Below, piece by piece: positions 51,266-63,300 of a stretch of DNA of 64,000 nt. The notes under the pieces are model-generated. The model worked only from the letters and a program-made list of their open reading frames with translations. It was not told the origin of the DNA and made no database searches. A program made the position numbers and the translations under genes. Origin of the DNA: Rhynchopus sp. YZ270_cl-10 (Eukaryota > Euglenozoa > Diplonemea > Diplonemida > Diplonemidae). The stretch spans positions 434,001 through 498,000 of the forward strand of contig OZ037864.1 of assembly GCA_964035575.1 (NCBI GenBank), in the 5' to 3' direction. How positions within the stretch are numbered: the first letter of the stretch is position 1; every line of letters begins with the position of its first letter.

Positions 51266-54200
51266 TCATTCTTGCACTGACTCTTCATTCGGTGGGTGTT
51301 CTTGGTTGAGGGAGGACGGTGGGTGTTTTGGGTAGACACGTTTATCGTCATCTGTTGAATTGCTGCTGTGTGGAGTGACAGGAAGAAGGTCACCCGAGGC
51401 AAATTCGCCTTGCGACGTGGGTGTACGCGGTCCGCTACTTTCTACTTTGAGGGGCTGCGGGGCCGGGTTTGCCTCAGTCCCCATTGCGTTCTGCAACTCT
51501 GCATCTGGCTGGCTGAACGACTCATTCGGTGGGTCATCTGGCGACTCTGGAGGTCCCTCTTCCTGCTCTGGTGGAGGATCAGCTGTCGTGCCGATTGGGG
51601 GTAGTGGACCTGAGGAGCACGAGGACCCTGGATGGCAAACACCACCTTGCTCCTGGCTTTCATTTGGGAGAGAAAGCGAGACACGGCGTTCACGAGTAGT
51701 GCGGACTCCGTCGGTGGTTGTGTGTGGTAAGTGGACCTTCTTTGGGGTGATGGGGGTGCGGGTGGGCTGCTCTGGGGGGCGTGGGAGGATCGCGGAGTTG
51801 GTGAGAATCGACGATCCGAACCCAAGGATGTGCTTACCACTGCCGCCGCCTGCTTGCTCACGGGCACGTTTACGCCCTCTGCGGCCACGGAAGATGCGTT
51901 GAATCTGCATTGCCGCAAGCGATGTCTTGGCCTTCCCATCACGCATCGCAACAAGCTCCTCGTCGTACCTCTCCCCATGCAACGACTTCCACCGCTTCCG
52001 GTACATCTCCACAATCTTCTCCCAGCTGCCCACATCCGTTGCAGCAATGCCATATTTAAAGAGGTTAAACTCCACCAACGCCATCAACACCTCTTGATAG
52101 CACACCTGGTTGTTGTAACTCCAGCAGCGGTTTCCAATATGCTGCAGCAACGTCTTCTTGAACAACGCCTGTGTCTGCGGGTCTCCTTCCACACCATATC
52201 CCAACGGTGGTGACAATGCGCGAAGATGCCCCGGAACCAATGAGATCGGGATGAGGCGGGTCTCACATGGATCGCGCTTCTCCCATTCGGTGTAAAACTC
52301 TGCCACGTGGTCTTCGTTGAGCAGGGCGTTCTCCTCCATAGCCACGCATTCGTATCCGGAGAGGATGATAGCGATGAAGACGTTGAGCATAACGTACATC
52401 CCAAGCAGCATGAAGCTGATGAAGTACAGTACAGCCAACACAGGGTCCCCGCAGTTCCCGAGATGGTCCGAACAGTACAGCCCATCCGTCAGCCGGGCGT
52501 CGTTCATGACACACTGCCACCCCTCACCCGTCGACATCCGGAACAACAAAATAATCGCATTATGGAACGACTCAAAGTTGGCATGGTCAGTAATGCACTT
52601 CCCCCGTTGGACACGGCCAAACAAATCCACGCCAAGCACCGCATACAAGAAGAACAATAACGACAGCAGCCCCGCAACGTTCACCAGCGAGCCTAACGAT
52701 TTGATCCTGAAGGTGGGGGGAAATGAAATAAAAACTGTGGAGGGGTACATACAATGTCTTCAAGAGAGCTCTGACACCAGCTGCAGTGCGGACAACCCTC
52801 AGCAGTCTGGCCAGACGCAGAGGTTTGAACAGTCCGTTCAGGACAACGTCGGCGGAGACATTCTGTTTTTTTTTTTTTTTTTGTTTTGGTTTGATCATAG
52901 GTTTCGAACGCGCGTTCGAAAATCGAAAACGCGCAAATCCAAAATCGGAAAACGCGCACATGAAAAAAAAAAAAAAACGCGCAAAAAAAAAAAAAAAAAC
53001 GCGCGTTCGAAAAGCCGGGCGCGCGTAAAAAAAAAGGGCGTTTTTTTTTTTTTTTTCAAACGCGCGTTCGAAAAAGTGGCTTTTTCGAACGCGCGTTTGA
53101 AAAACTGGACGCGCGTTTGAAAAAACCACTTTTTCGACGCGCGTTCGAAAAACCTCCCCACGTAAACATGAGGCTTCCACTTTTTCGAACGCGCGTTTTT
53201 TTTTTTCGTTTTTCAAACGCGCGTTTTTGTTCTCGTTTTTTCCGAACGCGCGTTTTTTTCCCGTTCTTCAAACGCGCGTTTTTTTTCGTTTTTTCTGAAC
53301 GCGCGTTTTTTTTTTCGTTTTTCAAACGCGCACTCGAAAACGCCGAAAAAACGCGAACGCGCGTTCGAAACCTATGTTTGATTTTATGGAAAAAAATTCC
53401 CTAAAAATTCCCTTAAAAATTGCTAGCATACCGTCACAACGAGCCCTACGAAGGACATGAAGACGAGGAAAAAGTCGAATTTGTTCCAGGGGTCTCTGAA
53501 GTACCCGACCGGGCCGAGCGCAAGAAGCTTTACAGCAGCCTCGCAGGCAAAGAGGATGAGGAAGGTGAGGTTGGAGGTCTCGAGGAAGGTGCCCCAGGCG
53601 TCGCTTTGGTTGTGGTGTTCTGTGCTCATGATGGCGACGTTGACGGCGATGCCCACAGTGATAAAGCGGTTGAAGAACGAATGCTGCACGAACAAAAACA
53701 GCTTGCGCCGCCACGGCGTCATGCTCTGTTTGTTCATCTTCGGGGTGTTCAACAGAATCGTATCCTGCACTGCAATCCACTGCACCTGCGAATCCGTCAA
53801 CCCCACCCACTTCTCTACCTCATTCAACTCCCTCGCGCTATTGTATTGATCAATCAAAACACCAATAAAAAGGTTAATAATGAAGAACGACACAATCACA
53901 ATGAAGATAATGAAGTACACACACATGTACCATTTGTTGTACTTCAGTCCAGCATGGCCGGGGCCGACGGAGTCCATCCCAAGCTCCATGAGCCCTACCC
54001 ACCCCTCAAGGGTGGAGACCTCGAAGAGCGAGATGAGCGCGTAGAGCAGGTTGTCGAAGTTGTCTCTGTTGTTCTCCCAGCGGTAGCCCAGGGCGATGCA
54101 CATCTCCTCGGTTGTGATGCCTGTGAGGTTAGAGCCGTAGTTAGGGAATGAGATGTCGCCGTACTGCGCATCTGAACATGCATAGAACGAACCTGCAAAG

Positions 54201-57200
54201 AACTGCACCCCGAGAATGCCAAACAACACAAAGACAAGCGTTGTCACAAAGGCGATGTTCGCAAGCGGCGGAATCGAGGAGATCAATGCAAGCACAACCA
54301 TCTTCAGGCCCTCCGACTTATTGATAAAGCGCAGTGGACGCAACGTCCGCATCATTCGGAACACCTCAAGCTTCTGTGCAGACGACGACGACTGGAAGCT
54401 CAGCGCAACCAGCGAGAACACAACAATCACAAAGTCCAGGCGGTTCCACCCATCACGCCTCAGATACGACGTCTCATGCAGAACAAACCCATGCGCGAGC
54501 ACTTTGATGCCACACTCCACAGCAAAGCAGATCGTGAGGATCAAATCGACGTATCTATTTATGGTAGGCAAAAGCTCGTCAGGTGCCTGCATCGGGTTGA
54601 CCGAGGCAAGACTGACGGTAGAGACAATAATCAAGAAGATGACCAACGCCTCAAAGTACTTATGCGTTGCAATGAAGTACAGCACCTTGCGCACAGGGTT
54701 CTGCATGGAGAGCACCCACAGCGACATCGAGTTGTCCTCCTCCTCTGTGCCCTGGTGCTGCATCGTAATCGATATCGACTTGGCACGTATCGAGTAGGTG
54801 CGTCCCTCCAGCTTGAAGTCGTCCCCCGCCACCTGCGTGAAGAACGCTGCCGTCGAGACGGACGCGTTAGCACAGTTGCGGTAGTACTGTGCCTCCAGGT
54901 CTTCTTTCATAAAGCCTGCGGTGATTCCGTTCAGAGGAACCAAAAAGTAGTCGGCAGCCCAGCCATATCGCTTTGCGATGAGGGTCACCTCTGGGTAGGG
55001 GCCCAATGTTTCGGACACTGCGGCGAGGACCTGCTTCCTGCCGTCGGGGGCGACTTCTATTTCGTCGAGCGCGACGAGAAGGTGCTCGAGGGCGGGCGGC
55101 ATCGAACGCACGGAGGACTCATCCGAGAAGATTTTGTTGATGTCGTTCCTGAGCTCGCAGGACTCCTCCACGGTGAGCGCGTTGGGGAACTCCCGCGCAT
55201 CGACATCCCACCCAATCTTGTTGAGAGGGACCAGGAGGAGCGCTTCGTCCATTGGGGTTGACGTCGCATTTCGGACCACATCGTTTATCTTGATACGGTC
55301 CTCCTCTGTGGAGGTGTTCTTCGAGAGCTCGTCGATGAGGAGCTGTACCTGTACAGGTATCATCTCCGAGGGCTCCTGCTCGGGGATGGGCTCCACGCGA
55401 GCGTTCTCGCGTTTGCAGCAGCAGCACAGCATGAAGGGTGTCTTCTCGGGGACCTCAGAGACGGTGTTGTGGTCTGGCAAGTCTTCATCCTCCTCCTCGT
55501 CGTCACCCTCGAAGTTGTTGATGAGCACCGCAATGAAGAGGTTCAGCACGATCACGTTCCCAATCAGGAAGAGCGACACGAAGTACAGTGCATGAATCCA
55601 CCAAGGACGGTTCTGCTTGGGTGCAGCGCGCATCCCGTTGTACATAACAGTGTTCCAGTCTTCCCCGGTGATGATCTGAAACACCGTAAGCGTGGAGTAC
55701 CCTAAATGGTCGAAGTTCGACCTTGGCAGCAGCGCGCACGTATCAATGCTAGAGTACACATACGTCTCCTCACCCACGAAGTTGCAGAATGCACCCCCAA
55801 ACAGCTGCGACCCCAGCAGCCCGTACACAAAGATCACCAGTACAAGAAGTAGGGTCAGCACAGAGACCCCCTCCAGCGACTTCAGAATCGTCGTGGTCGT
55901 CGCCCACAACCCCTTGAACTGCTTGAAGATCCGCGCCAGACGCAGAGAGCGCAGAACAGAGATACCGGTCTTGTTCCCAGTGATCTGGTTCTGGATGATG
56001 TCCGCCACACCCAGGATGCCAATGGCCGCGTCGAAGACGTTCATTCTGTCCACAAGAAACTCTGGCTTGAATTTGTACGCATACAGCTTGAAGATGGTTT
56101 CCAACGCAAATATGATGGTGAAGATGATGTTCAAAATCTCGAGCACCTGGGTCATCCGCTGGGGCTGGTTGTGGTGTTCGATGGCCATGGAGAGGGTGTT
56201 GGCGATGATGCTGGTGGTGATGAATATTTCATACTCCTTCCGACGGATCACAGACTTCACGAAGAGCTGGAACCGCGACTTGCCTTGGTCCAACTCTTCG
56301 TCTGTGTATTCCTGCGGTTTCTTCTTCTCGATCTGCGACGAGTAAGAATCTGCGTCGTCATGTTCATGGTTGTCAACATCTTTGCCCTTTGAGGACCCAG
56401 AGCCTTTGGTTTCGATGGAGAAGCACGATACTCGTTTTGAGTTTGCCAAGGGTTTTGTTGGTGCGTTTTCGTAGATGTCTTTGTTTTCCTCGCGTTCCTT
56501 TGCTTCGAAGAAGGCGATAGAGATCATGACCAGCGCAAGGTTTGAAATGAAGAACGACCCGCAGAGGATGAGCAGGATGAAGAAGACAAAGGCAAACTCA
56601 CTGGACCCATCCATCACGTGGTACATCGTGTCGGTCCACCCTTCCATCGTCACAGCGGTGAAGAGCGTGAGCAACGACGAGGGCAGGTCGTCGAAGGAGA
56701 GCTGGTTGTAGAAAGGGTTCACATTCGCAGAGATGCACTCATACCCCCATGGGCACTGGAACCCGTGGAACCCGAGGTTGCCGTTGCGCCCCGCACACAC
56801 ACGCTCTTCTGCTTCCTCAAAGGGTGCGGGTTCGTAGCCTGGAATGACGGAACATCGATTCATGAGCACCCCCTTCCACATCTGGATGGCAAACACACCC
56901 ATGATAACGATGAACACACAGAACAGCAGGAGCACATCCCCCAGCCGTGGCAGCGAGCGCAGCAGCGACGTCACAATAAGCCGCACCTCCTGCAGGTGGT
57001 TCACCGTCCGCAGCGGCTTCAGGATACGAATCGAGCGGAGGCCTCCAATATCAGTCTGCCCTTCATTACCGAGACAGAGGGGCACGATGATCACAGTGAT
57101 GCCCACCACCACAATGAGCCCATCCAGCACACACCATGGGTCACGCAGGTACGAATTGCCGTTGACCACCAACCCTAGCCCTGCGATCTTGATGCCCATC

Positions 57201-57799
57201 TCCAACGCAAAGCACGTTGTGAAGAAGTATTCGAAGTACTTCAGGATTTCGTTGAGCCCTGAGTTTGAGTCTGAGGTGGGGTCCTCCAATGCGAGCGAGA
57301 CGCAGTTCATCACGATCAGGGCAAAGGTCACACGCTCGAAGGACTTATTTTTGATGACCTTTTCGTAGATATTCTTCCGCCATGGAGGCATTTGCTCCTT
57401 CATTCTGTGCACCTGCGACAGGCATTGGAGGGCCTGCAGACGGAGGTGCAGAGGGAAGGCGTGCTCATACAACTCCGACTCACGCGTCATCCTCCTCGGA
57501 CGTCCCATAAGAAAGGAGCCTGCCGACCATATCCGGGTGGGGTTTGCTTTGACCTTTTCGCCCCAGGCTTGCACAGAATCGGAGCCGGCGGCGGAGGCGC
57601 CAACAGAAGGGGTGACCTCTGAGGTGATGGAGTTTCTGCGTGCGATTGCTTGTGCGGTCGGGTCCGGGCGTTGCATGACAATCGATTTCCGCGACTGCAC
57701 AGAAAGGGACTTCCGACGTCCCATCGTGGGAAGCGAAGAGCTCAACGTCGGGTTCGGTACTTCACTCTCATCCTCCGATTTGGGAGGAGGGTCCTCCAT
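51266..57799 (-). CDS. Four-domain voltage-gated Ca2+ channel alpha subunit, three exons
   Basis: Exons 57799-53432, 52862-52753 and 52706-51266 give ~1972 residues. There are four six-helix repeats with positively charged S4 segments. The pore motifs are TMEGW, TGEDW, TLEGW and TGEGW, i.e. an EEEE filter typical of Cav channels rather than Na+ channels. Intron 1 (phase 0) falls just before S4 of domain IV, and intron 2 (phase 2) right after it. Splicing joins ..GLVVT to NVSADVVLNGL..FKPLRLARLLRVVR and then IKSLGSLVNVAG. The C-terminus has an IQ motif (MQIQRIFRGRRGRKRA) for calmodulin-type partners and a long Pro/Ser/Glu tail. An in-frame GTG 21 codons upstream was rejected as start. An acceptor-like TTACAG lies 62 nt before the chosen ATG. 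Located in a surface or flagellar membrane by analogy. Confidence 0.95.
52707..52752 (-). other. Predicted 46-nt cis intron 2 of the Ca2+ channel
   Basis: GTATGTACCC..CACCTTCAG, phase 2. Removal restores the S4-S5 linker of domain IV. Confidence 0.92.
52863..53431 (-). other. Predicted 569-nt cis intron 1 of the Ca2+ channel
   Basis: GTATGC at 53431 to an A-rich tract plus ACAG at 52863, phase 0. Exon continuity through domain IV S3-S4 is excellent. Almost all of it is an inverted-repeat element. Confidence 0.92.
52893..53392. repeat. Intron-filling inverted-repeat element with CGCG palindromes
   Basis: Terminal inverted repeats atca(aac)ataggtttcgaacgcgcg at both ends, and about 16 internal copies of a motif centred on ACGCGC/GCGCGT, many as TTCGAACGCGCGTTCGAA, separated by A- or T-runs. 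No coding potential. Confidence 0.85.
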
Positions 57800-57861
57800 C
57801 GAAGAGGAAGCAGAATGAGCGTCGCTCCCCGCCCCCCACGCACACTTCAAGTCCAAACGCA

Positions 57862-58484
57862 CTGTAAGAAGTCGTGAAGTCGTGTGCTATGCAAGCTCGC
57901 GATGCATCATCAAGAAACGTAAGTCATATAATGTTTAAACGAAAAAACGAAACAAAACGAAGAAAACTCAAAAACCCTCCAAATAGAGGGGGGTGTCGAC
58001 AAAGAAACCTGATATATACCGTATTCCTTTTTCTCCTGAGGCGAAAGGGGGGGTGAATGTTTGGGCGAAGGGGGGATTACTGGGGAGAATACAATATTGC
58101 ATTTGATGTAACCGCACTGCATTGGTCATCACAAACACGCTTGCTGCTCCATTCGAGCAGCTCGGGGAGCTCCGGCGTGGAGATGCAGTACCTCTGCTTA
58201 TATACATGATCTGGAGGAAGTCCAGCTTAAGAAGCTGGAAGAGATGACGGGAGGACACAGCCGGGATGACGGAATTAGGACAGTGGGTTTGGGAAATTTG
58301 AAGAAAAAAAATGAATGATGAAAAAATGAGACTTTTGAAAACTTTCCTCATTTCGCTTGATGCCGTGAAACATACAATAGGGGATAGATAAAAGCAAGTA
58401 TCAGGGCGCCCGGATCTCCGAAAAAAGACCTTCACTATAGACCACCATTTGATATTGCAAGAAAGCAAAAACCATAAAAAAACC
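57862..58484. other. Stretch between Dus and Ca2+ channel genes
   Basis: Contains the acceptor-like pyrimidine/AG site for the channel (57862-57863) and otherwise non-coding DNA. A short palindrome-rich part (58150-58180, gagcagctcggggagctc) has no clear meaning. Confidence 0.5.
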
Positions 58485-59927
58485 TCACAAATCCCATATG
58501 GAGGGTACCTCCTCATCGTCGTTTGTTTCATTGGGTGCGTTCTTTTGCATTGTCCTTTTAACCTTTTTGTAGAACGATTCGCACACATCTGACAGCTTCA
58601 CAACAGAATTGACCATGGGACGTGCCCCACCATTAGAGCCTTCTAGAACCCGCATCTTTGAGGTGCAATCAGAGGCAACAGTTTCCCCTTCCTCCAGAAC
58701 GGAAGAAAGCACCGTATCGAGCGCTTGCTCAAACTCATTGATATCAAGCCCTTCTTCAGATGTCACACCAACAAGACGTCCTTCACCAAGCAATCCTGCT
58801 ACCATACACGGCACCACTCCTGACCTAGAGAGATTTATCAGTGTTTCTTCGCCCTCTGTAGTCGTAGTTTCTTCTGCAGTAGTAAACCACATGACCATCT
58901 GCTCCCATATCGTAATGCCACGTTGTAACTGCATTTCTGATCCTGGAGTGATGGAGCAAATTCTCGGGTCAACAGGGTCGGGTAGTATGTCAAGATGCTG
59001 GAGGTATATGAAAGGGTATTTGGTGATGCAGGGGAAAAGGAGTTTGCGGAGGTGCATTGCGAGTTGGTAGAGTGTGGGTGGGTGGGTCGTGCAGGCGTGC
59101 AGATAGGTTCGCGCATTGGTAAGGGAGTGCGCCAAGACGGAGGGGTTGGAGTGGCTGAAGATCAATCTTCCGTTGAGGGTTTGATGCTGCTGTTTTGTGT
59201 CGAAGAGGGTGAAGTCCCAGAGAAGTGCCTCGGCACTCATGACACCATCGCATTTTGTGGTATCCATTAAAGCAGACACATCCTCCCGCGTAACCACCCC
59301 TCCATTGCAGAACACAGTACACCCACTCCTCGCTTTTATATAGCCGCAAATCTCTCGTAAAATCCCCCAATCGGGAAGACCGGTGTTACCCTGAATCTGT
59401 TCTTTGGTGCGTCCGTGAATGGTTAACGCAGAAATCCCGGTTTTAAGAAGAATGTCGACACATCTTTTGGTTTCTTCTAGAGATTCTGCGACGCGGATTT
59501 TTGCGGTAATTGGAATGTTTTTTTGTGCGCACATTGCAGTCAGGGTGTCTGCAGCTGTCTCTACTGGGAGATACGCGCCGTAGCAGTGCTTGGCTGCGTT
59601 CGTCTGTGGACAGCCGAGGTTCAGGTCTACTGCGATGACAGTCGTTTTCACAAGCAGATTCAATGCCTCGAGTGCAATGTCAGTTTCGCCTGGTCGGACA
59701 CATATCTGCGCTACAACCGGAGCACGTTCCGGTGTATCAATTAATGTGAGTCCCTGAGCCGCACGGTACGCAGAATCTTCTACATATGCTCGTGCGTGAA
59801 TCATCGGGGTATAACACAGATCAACACCATACATCGCACAGCACTGTCGGAATGCGGCTTCACTCTGCTCCACCATGGGGGCGCAAATGTGTTTTGCATT
59901 TTTGAGTTTCCCCTGGAGGGCCTCCAT
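58485..59927 (-). CDS. tRNA-dihydrouridine synthase, Dus1-like
   Basis: 480 residues from MEALQGKLKNAKHI. An FMN-binding TIM barrel: ICAPMVEQSEAAFRQCC near the N-terminus, the catalytic-cysteine motif DLNLGCPQ (Cys ~106) followed by YGAYL, ITAKIR, LTIHGRTKEQ and a phosphate-binding GVMSAEALL region. These match eukaryotic Dus1, which reduces uridines in the D-loop of tRNAs using NADPH. The C-terminal ~150 residues are a poorly conserved extension. The frame is open for 69 more codons upstream, but these read through a long pyrimidine tract ending CCTTCCAG directly before the chosen ATG, so I treat that as a splice acceptor and not coding. Neighbouring genes are unrelated. Confidence 0.92.
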   Translation of the reverse strand: MEALQGKLKNAKHICAPMVEQSEAAFRQCCAMYGVDLCYTPMIHARAYVEDSAYRAAQGLTLIDTPERAPVVAQICVRPGETDIALEALNLLVKTTVIAVDLNLGCPQTNAAKHCYGAYLPVETAADTLTAMCAQKNIPITAKIRVAESLEETKRCVDILLKTGISALTIHGRTKEQIQGNTGLPDWGILREICGYIKARSGCTVFCNGGVVTREDVSALMDTTKCDGVMSAEALLWDFTLFDTKQQHQTLNGRLIFSHSNPSVLAHSLTNARTYLHACTTHPPTLYQLAMHLRKLLFPCITKYPFIYLQHLDILPDPVDPRICSITPGSEMQLQRGITIWEQMVMWFTTAEETTTTEGEETLINLSRSGVVPCMVAGLLGEGRLVGVTSEEGLDINEFEQALDTVLSSVLEEGETVASDCTSKMRVLEGSNGGARPMVNSVVKLSDVCESFYKKVKRTMQKNAPNETNDDEEVPSIWDL

Positions 59928-60392
59928 CTGGAAGGGGTGGGTAAGAGGGAGGGTGAAGTGACGGTGAAATGAAAACTGCAGAGTGTGGGAGAGGGGAGGA
60001 GAGGGGAGGAGAAAGGTAAAAAAAAATATATAATGAGTGTGATTGTGCTTAAAGTTTGGGCTTAAACAAAAGAAAACGCTTGAAAAATATGTGGAAATGC
60101 AATAGTTCCAATGATGAGAATTAACAACAACCAAAAAAACTTTTCGCTGGAAAGCGTCGTATGTTTTTTTTGTTGATGTGCCCTCCCCCCCAAAAAACAG
60201 AAAATGGGCGTAGTATTCAAGCTGGAGAGCTTTCCTTACACCCCTTATCTCACCCCCTTTTTATTTGATAACCTTAAGTGCATCCATTCCGTCTTCACTA
60301 TATATATTACGTTGGTGGCATTCTTCAAAAAAAATTGGGGGAATCGGGAAATGCTTGCAGATAAATCCATCAAATTTTCACAAAACAGCATC
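59928..60392. other. Short intergenic stretch
   Basis: Pyrimidine-rich acceptor region of the Dus gene (on the minus strand) and low-complexity DNA. No gene seen. Confidence 0.5.
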
Positions 60393-63300
60393 TCAACGAG
60401 GGGAGACCTTCGCACCAGCAGCCCCGCTGACTACAGCCCCTACACGGAGGAGGTTGACAGCAGCTTTGATTTTGCCTTTCTTTGCTTTGTCTGATTGGGA
60501 GATGGTCACTGCGATGCTGTTTACTTGAAGGGAGCCTGCGGGGTCACGCTCTCCATCAGAGGCACGAACAAGAATAAGTTTTTGATCGGGGCCCATATCA
60601 TCAGAGGGGTGTTCTTCGAGAGAGACCCATTTCTGCTCTGCAGTGGGATCCACAAACTTCGGAGCCACCGAACCATCCTCCGCACCACAATACCCAAAGA
60701 GCCTTAACAAATCCTGCAGTCGCTTCTTATCAACCCCTTTGCTTTGCGGGCCGAACTCTAATCTCATCCAGGTCCGCGAAAAATGCACCATTTTCGCAAC
60801 GTATTCATTACTGCTGTACATTAGACCGTCCTTTACGGAGTATTGCCCGCGCTTTTGGTAATGAAGTATGATTGAATCTTCAGGTGCCGCTTCGGTTACC
60901 ATGCGGACTTCTAGGAAGCCGGAGGTAAGGTGTTGTTTATCAGGAAAACTGACGCCCCCTTTTGGAACCAAATACTGAATCTGCTGGGCACGTTCTGCGC
61001 AAACAAGGAAGGTGGCCATGCCAGGTGTTTGTATTAATGGGCCCGAGTATTCAAGGGTAAAGGTGACTTTGCCGTCTTCCTTATTGACACCGTCGCTGAT
61101 GCGGAGGCGCAATGATTTGACGACAGTTCTCTCTGCGGTTGTGTCAGGCGCGACGGAGTGAAATGTAATGCAGTTCATCACATAGCTTGTCTGTGAAAGT
61201 GTTGTAAAAAAGCATTAAAAAAATGACATACCAAGGGAAGACTCAACTTTCTGGTCGGGTTAAACAGAAACTGGATCGAGAGGCCAACCTATTGTATGAA
61301 ATATCAAGATGTGTTTTCACAATCAAAAAAAAGAAGAAAATAGGGTTAATAAGATGAACCTAAGCCTCTAGTCTTCAATCGCTTTAATTGCATTTGGGTA
61401 GCATCAGTCTCGCGGGATTTCACAAAGGCGGAAAAAAGCCATAACGCCTCAAAGGCAATAGCAATGCAATTTCTCGCATCCCACCACCCATCCCACCCCT
61501 TTCCATACCATCCCACCCGCCTTTTGCGGGATAAACTTTCCTATGATAGGACCCCCTTCAGCGTTTATCCGAAGAAAGCTGGAATTATCCTTTTCACCTG
61601 ACTTTTCCATGAAGATAAGAGGCGGTGCGAGAGGTGGAAGACCTTTAGCTGCAGCAGTTGCGGTGTACCGTGCGAGGGCAGCGGTCTGCTGGTCTGGAGA
61701 CATGATCCCAAAGACGTCGTACTTGGTGAGACCTTGGCCTTCTATGGTCATTCCCCCTTTGCCGAAGTCGTTGGTGTCAGGGTCCTCTAGCGCAGCGTCG
61801 CCTATGGGGAATAGAATAAGAGGTTCGGCACCGCGTACGAGGTGTCTATGCTTGAGACGGTCCTTCAGTAGCAGTACTGTGGTGGGGTTGTCAACTGCGA
61901 CCACTGCCCCAACAACCACTGCATTGCTTGGGTTGTGTACAACGCCTTCGGATAGAGTAAAATGAAAGACCTTTTTGCTGACCTGGGGGTTGTCAGATTC
62001 GCTCATGTAGGTGATGTTTTTGAGAATCGTCAAAATGTCTTTTCGTTTGACAGCAGGGGCAGGAGCAAAGAGAACCTTGAGAACACCCCTCCCAACTTCG
62101 ATGTGCCCAACAATACCGTCGGTGCGTTTGATTTCGATGAAGGCTGTGCGGGATTTTTCTAGCTCGTCGACGATCTCTGCGTGGCGGAGGTCTCTGAGCC
62201 GTGTGGTGATAGTATCGTGGAGGCGGAGGAACTGTTTATCCTTGCCGCCCTGTGATAGCTTTTCTTGGTCTTTATGGCAACGAACCAGAAGGCGGAGCGC
62301 GTCGTATGTTGGCATCTCCTCCATCTCCTCGCAGCCGTCTTCGTCACTCATATCGGCGAACCCTACCCCACGAAGGGTCGCCATCTTGAGCACATCGCTG
62401 AAGGTGATGTGCCCATCCTCCTCACTGCTGAGGGGAAGACTTTGCTTGCTGCGGACCTCCGGAAGCGAAAACCGGCTTCTCGCAAACGGGTTGTAGTCCG
62501 ACTCATCAGAACTATCAGAAGCATTCGATGCGTTGTTCGCAATCTCATAGGCGTTGGAGGTCTTCCTGGCGACGGGTGAGGTGCGTGACATTTCAGCAAT
62601 ACCTGAGGCAAAGGCTACAAATGTGTTCATCACCTCATCTCTACGAACAGGAATCGGTTGCGCATCAAAAAGCTCCGCCACAGCAGGCGGCACCACATCG
62701 CGAGGACAAAACTCCAACCCATCTGCATCCACCCCACCCTTAACCGACAGCAAATCCTCTGCAGTGTACCCTTCCACCAGAGACACCGCCAGCATCAACA
62801 TTGTACCATCCTTAAACATATCCTCATCCGTCGGCAACTCAAACGACGCCACCCTCCTAAACCCCGTCCCCTCCAAATACGAAAACTCAGAATACTTTGG
62901 AGGCACCTTAAGAAGACTCCCCGCCACCTTCACCTGCACCGATTCATTGACCACCTTATTCGGGTTATGCGGAACAACCCGCACCGTAGGATACCCTTTA
63001 TCAGAAAGAACACGTTTCAGGGTGTTTCCGATGAAAAAGGAAATATCAATGTTTTTGGTTCCTTCCTTCGGGGAGATGAGGGGGGTGCCGTAATGGATGC
63101 TTCGGAGCAGTTCTTGCGCGCCTCCTATGGAGGCGACACCGTGTGGGAGTTCGGAGAACTGAATGTGGAGTTCGACGCAGTCGTATTTGCTGGGGAGTTC
63201 GCTGCCTCGTCGGGGTGATTCGACCTCCTCTGGAGGGGATACAAATGTCGCGATTGCGAGGATGTCAAATCCGTAGTTGACCTGCACCCGGGTGTACCCA

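Noticed and set aside
52893-53392. CRISPR-like regularly spaced repeats
   Set aside because: Eukaryotic intron, with palindromes of variable spacing separated by A/T runs, no unique spacers and no cas genes.
57800-57862. In-frame GTG start for the Ca2+ channel
   Set aside because: Nuclear genes rarely start at GTG. An ATG 21 codons downstream lies behind an acceptor-like AG.
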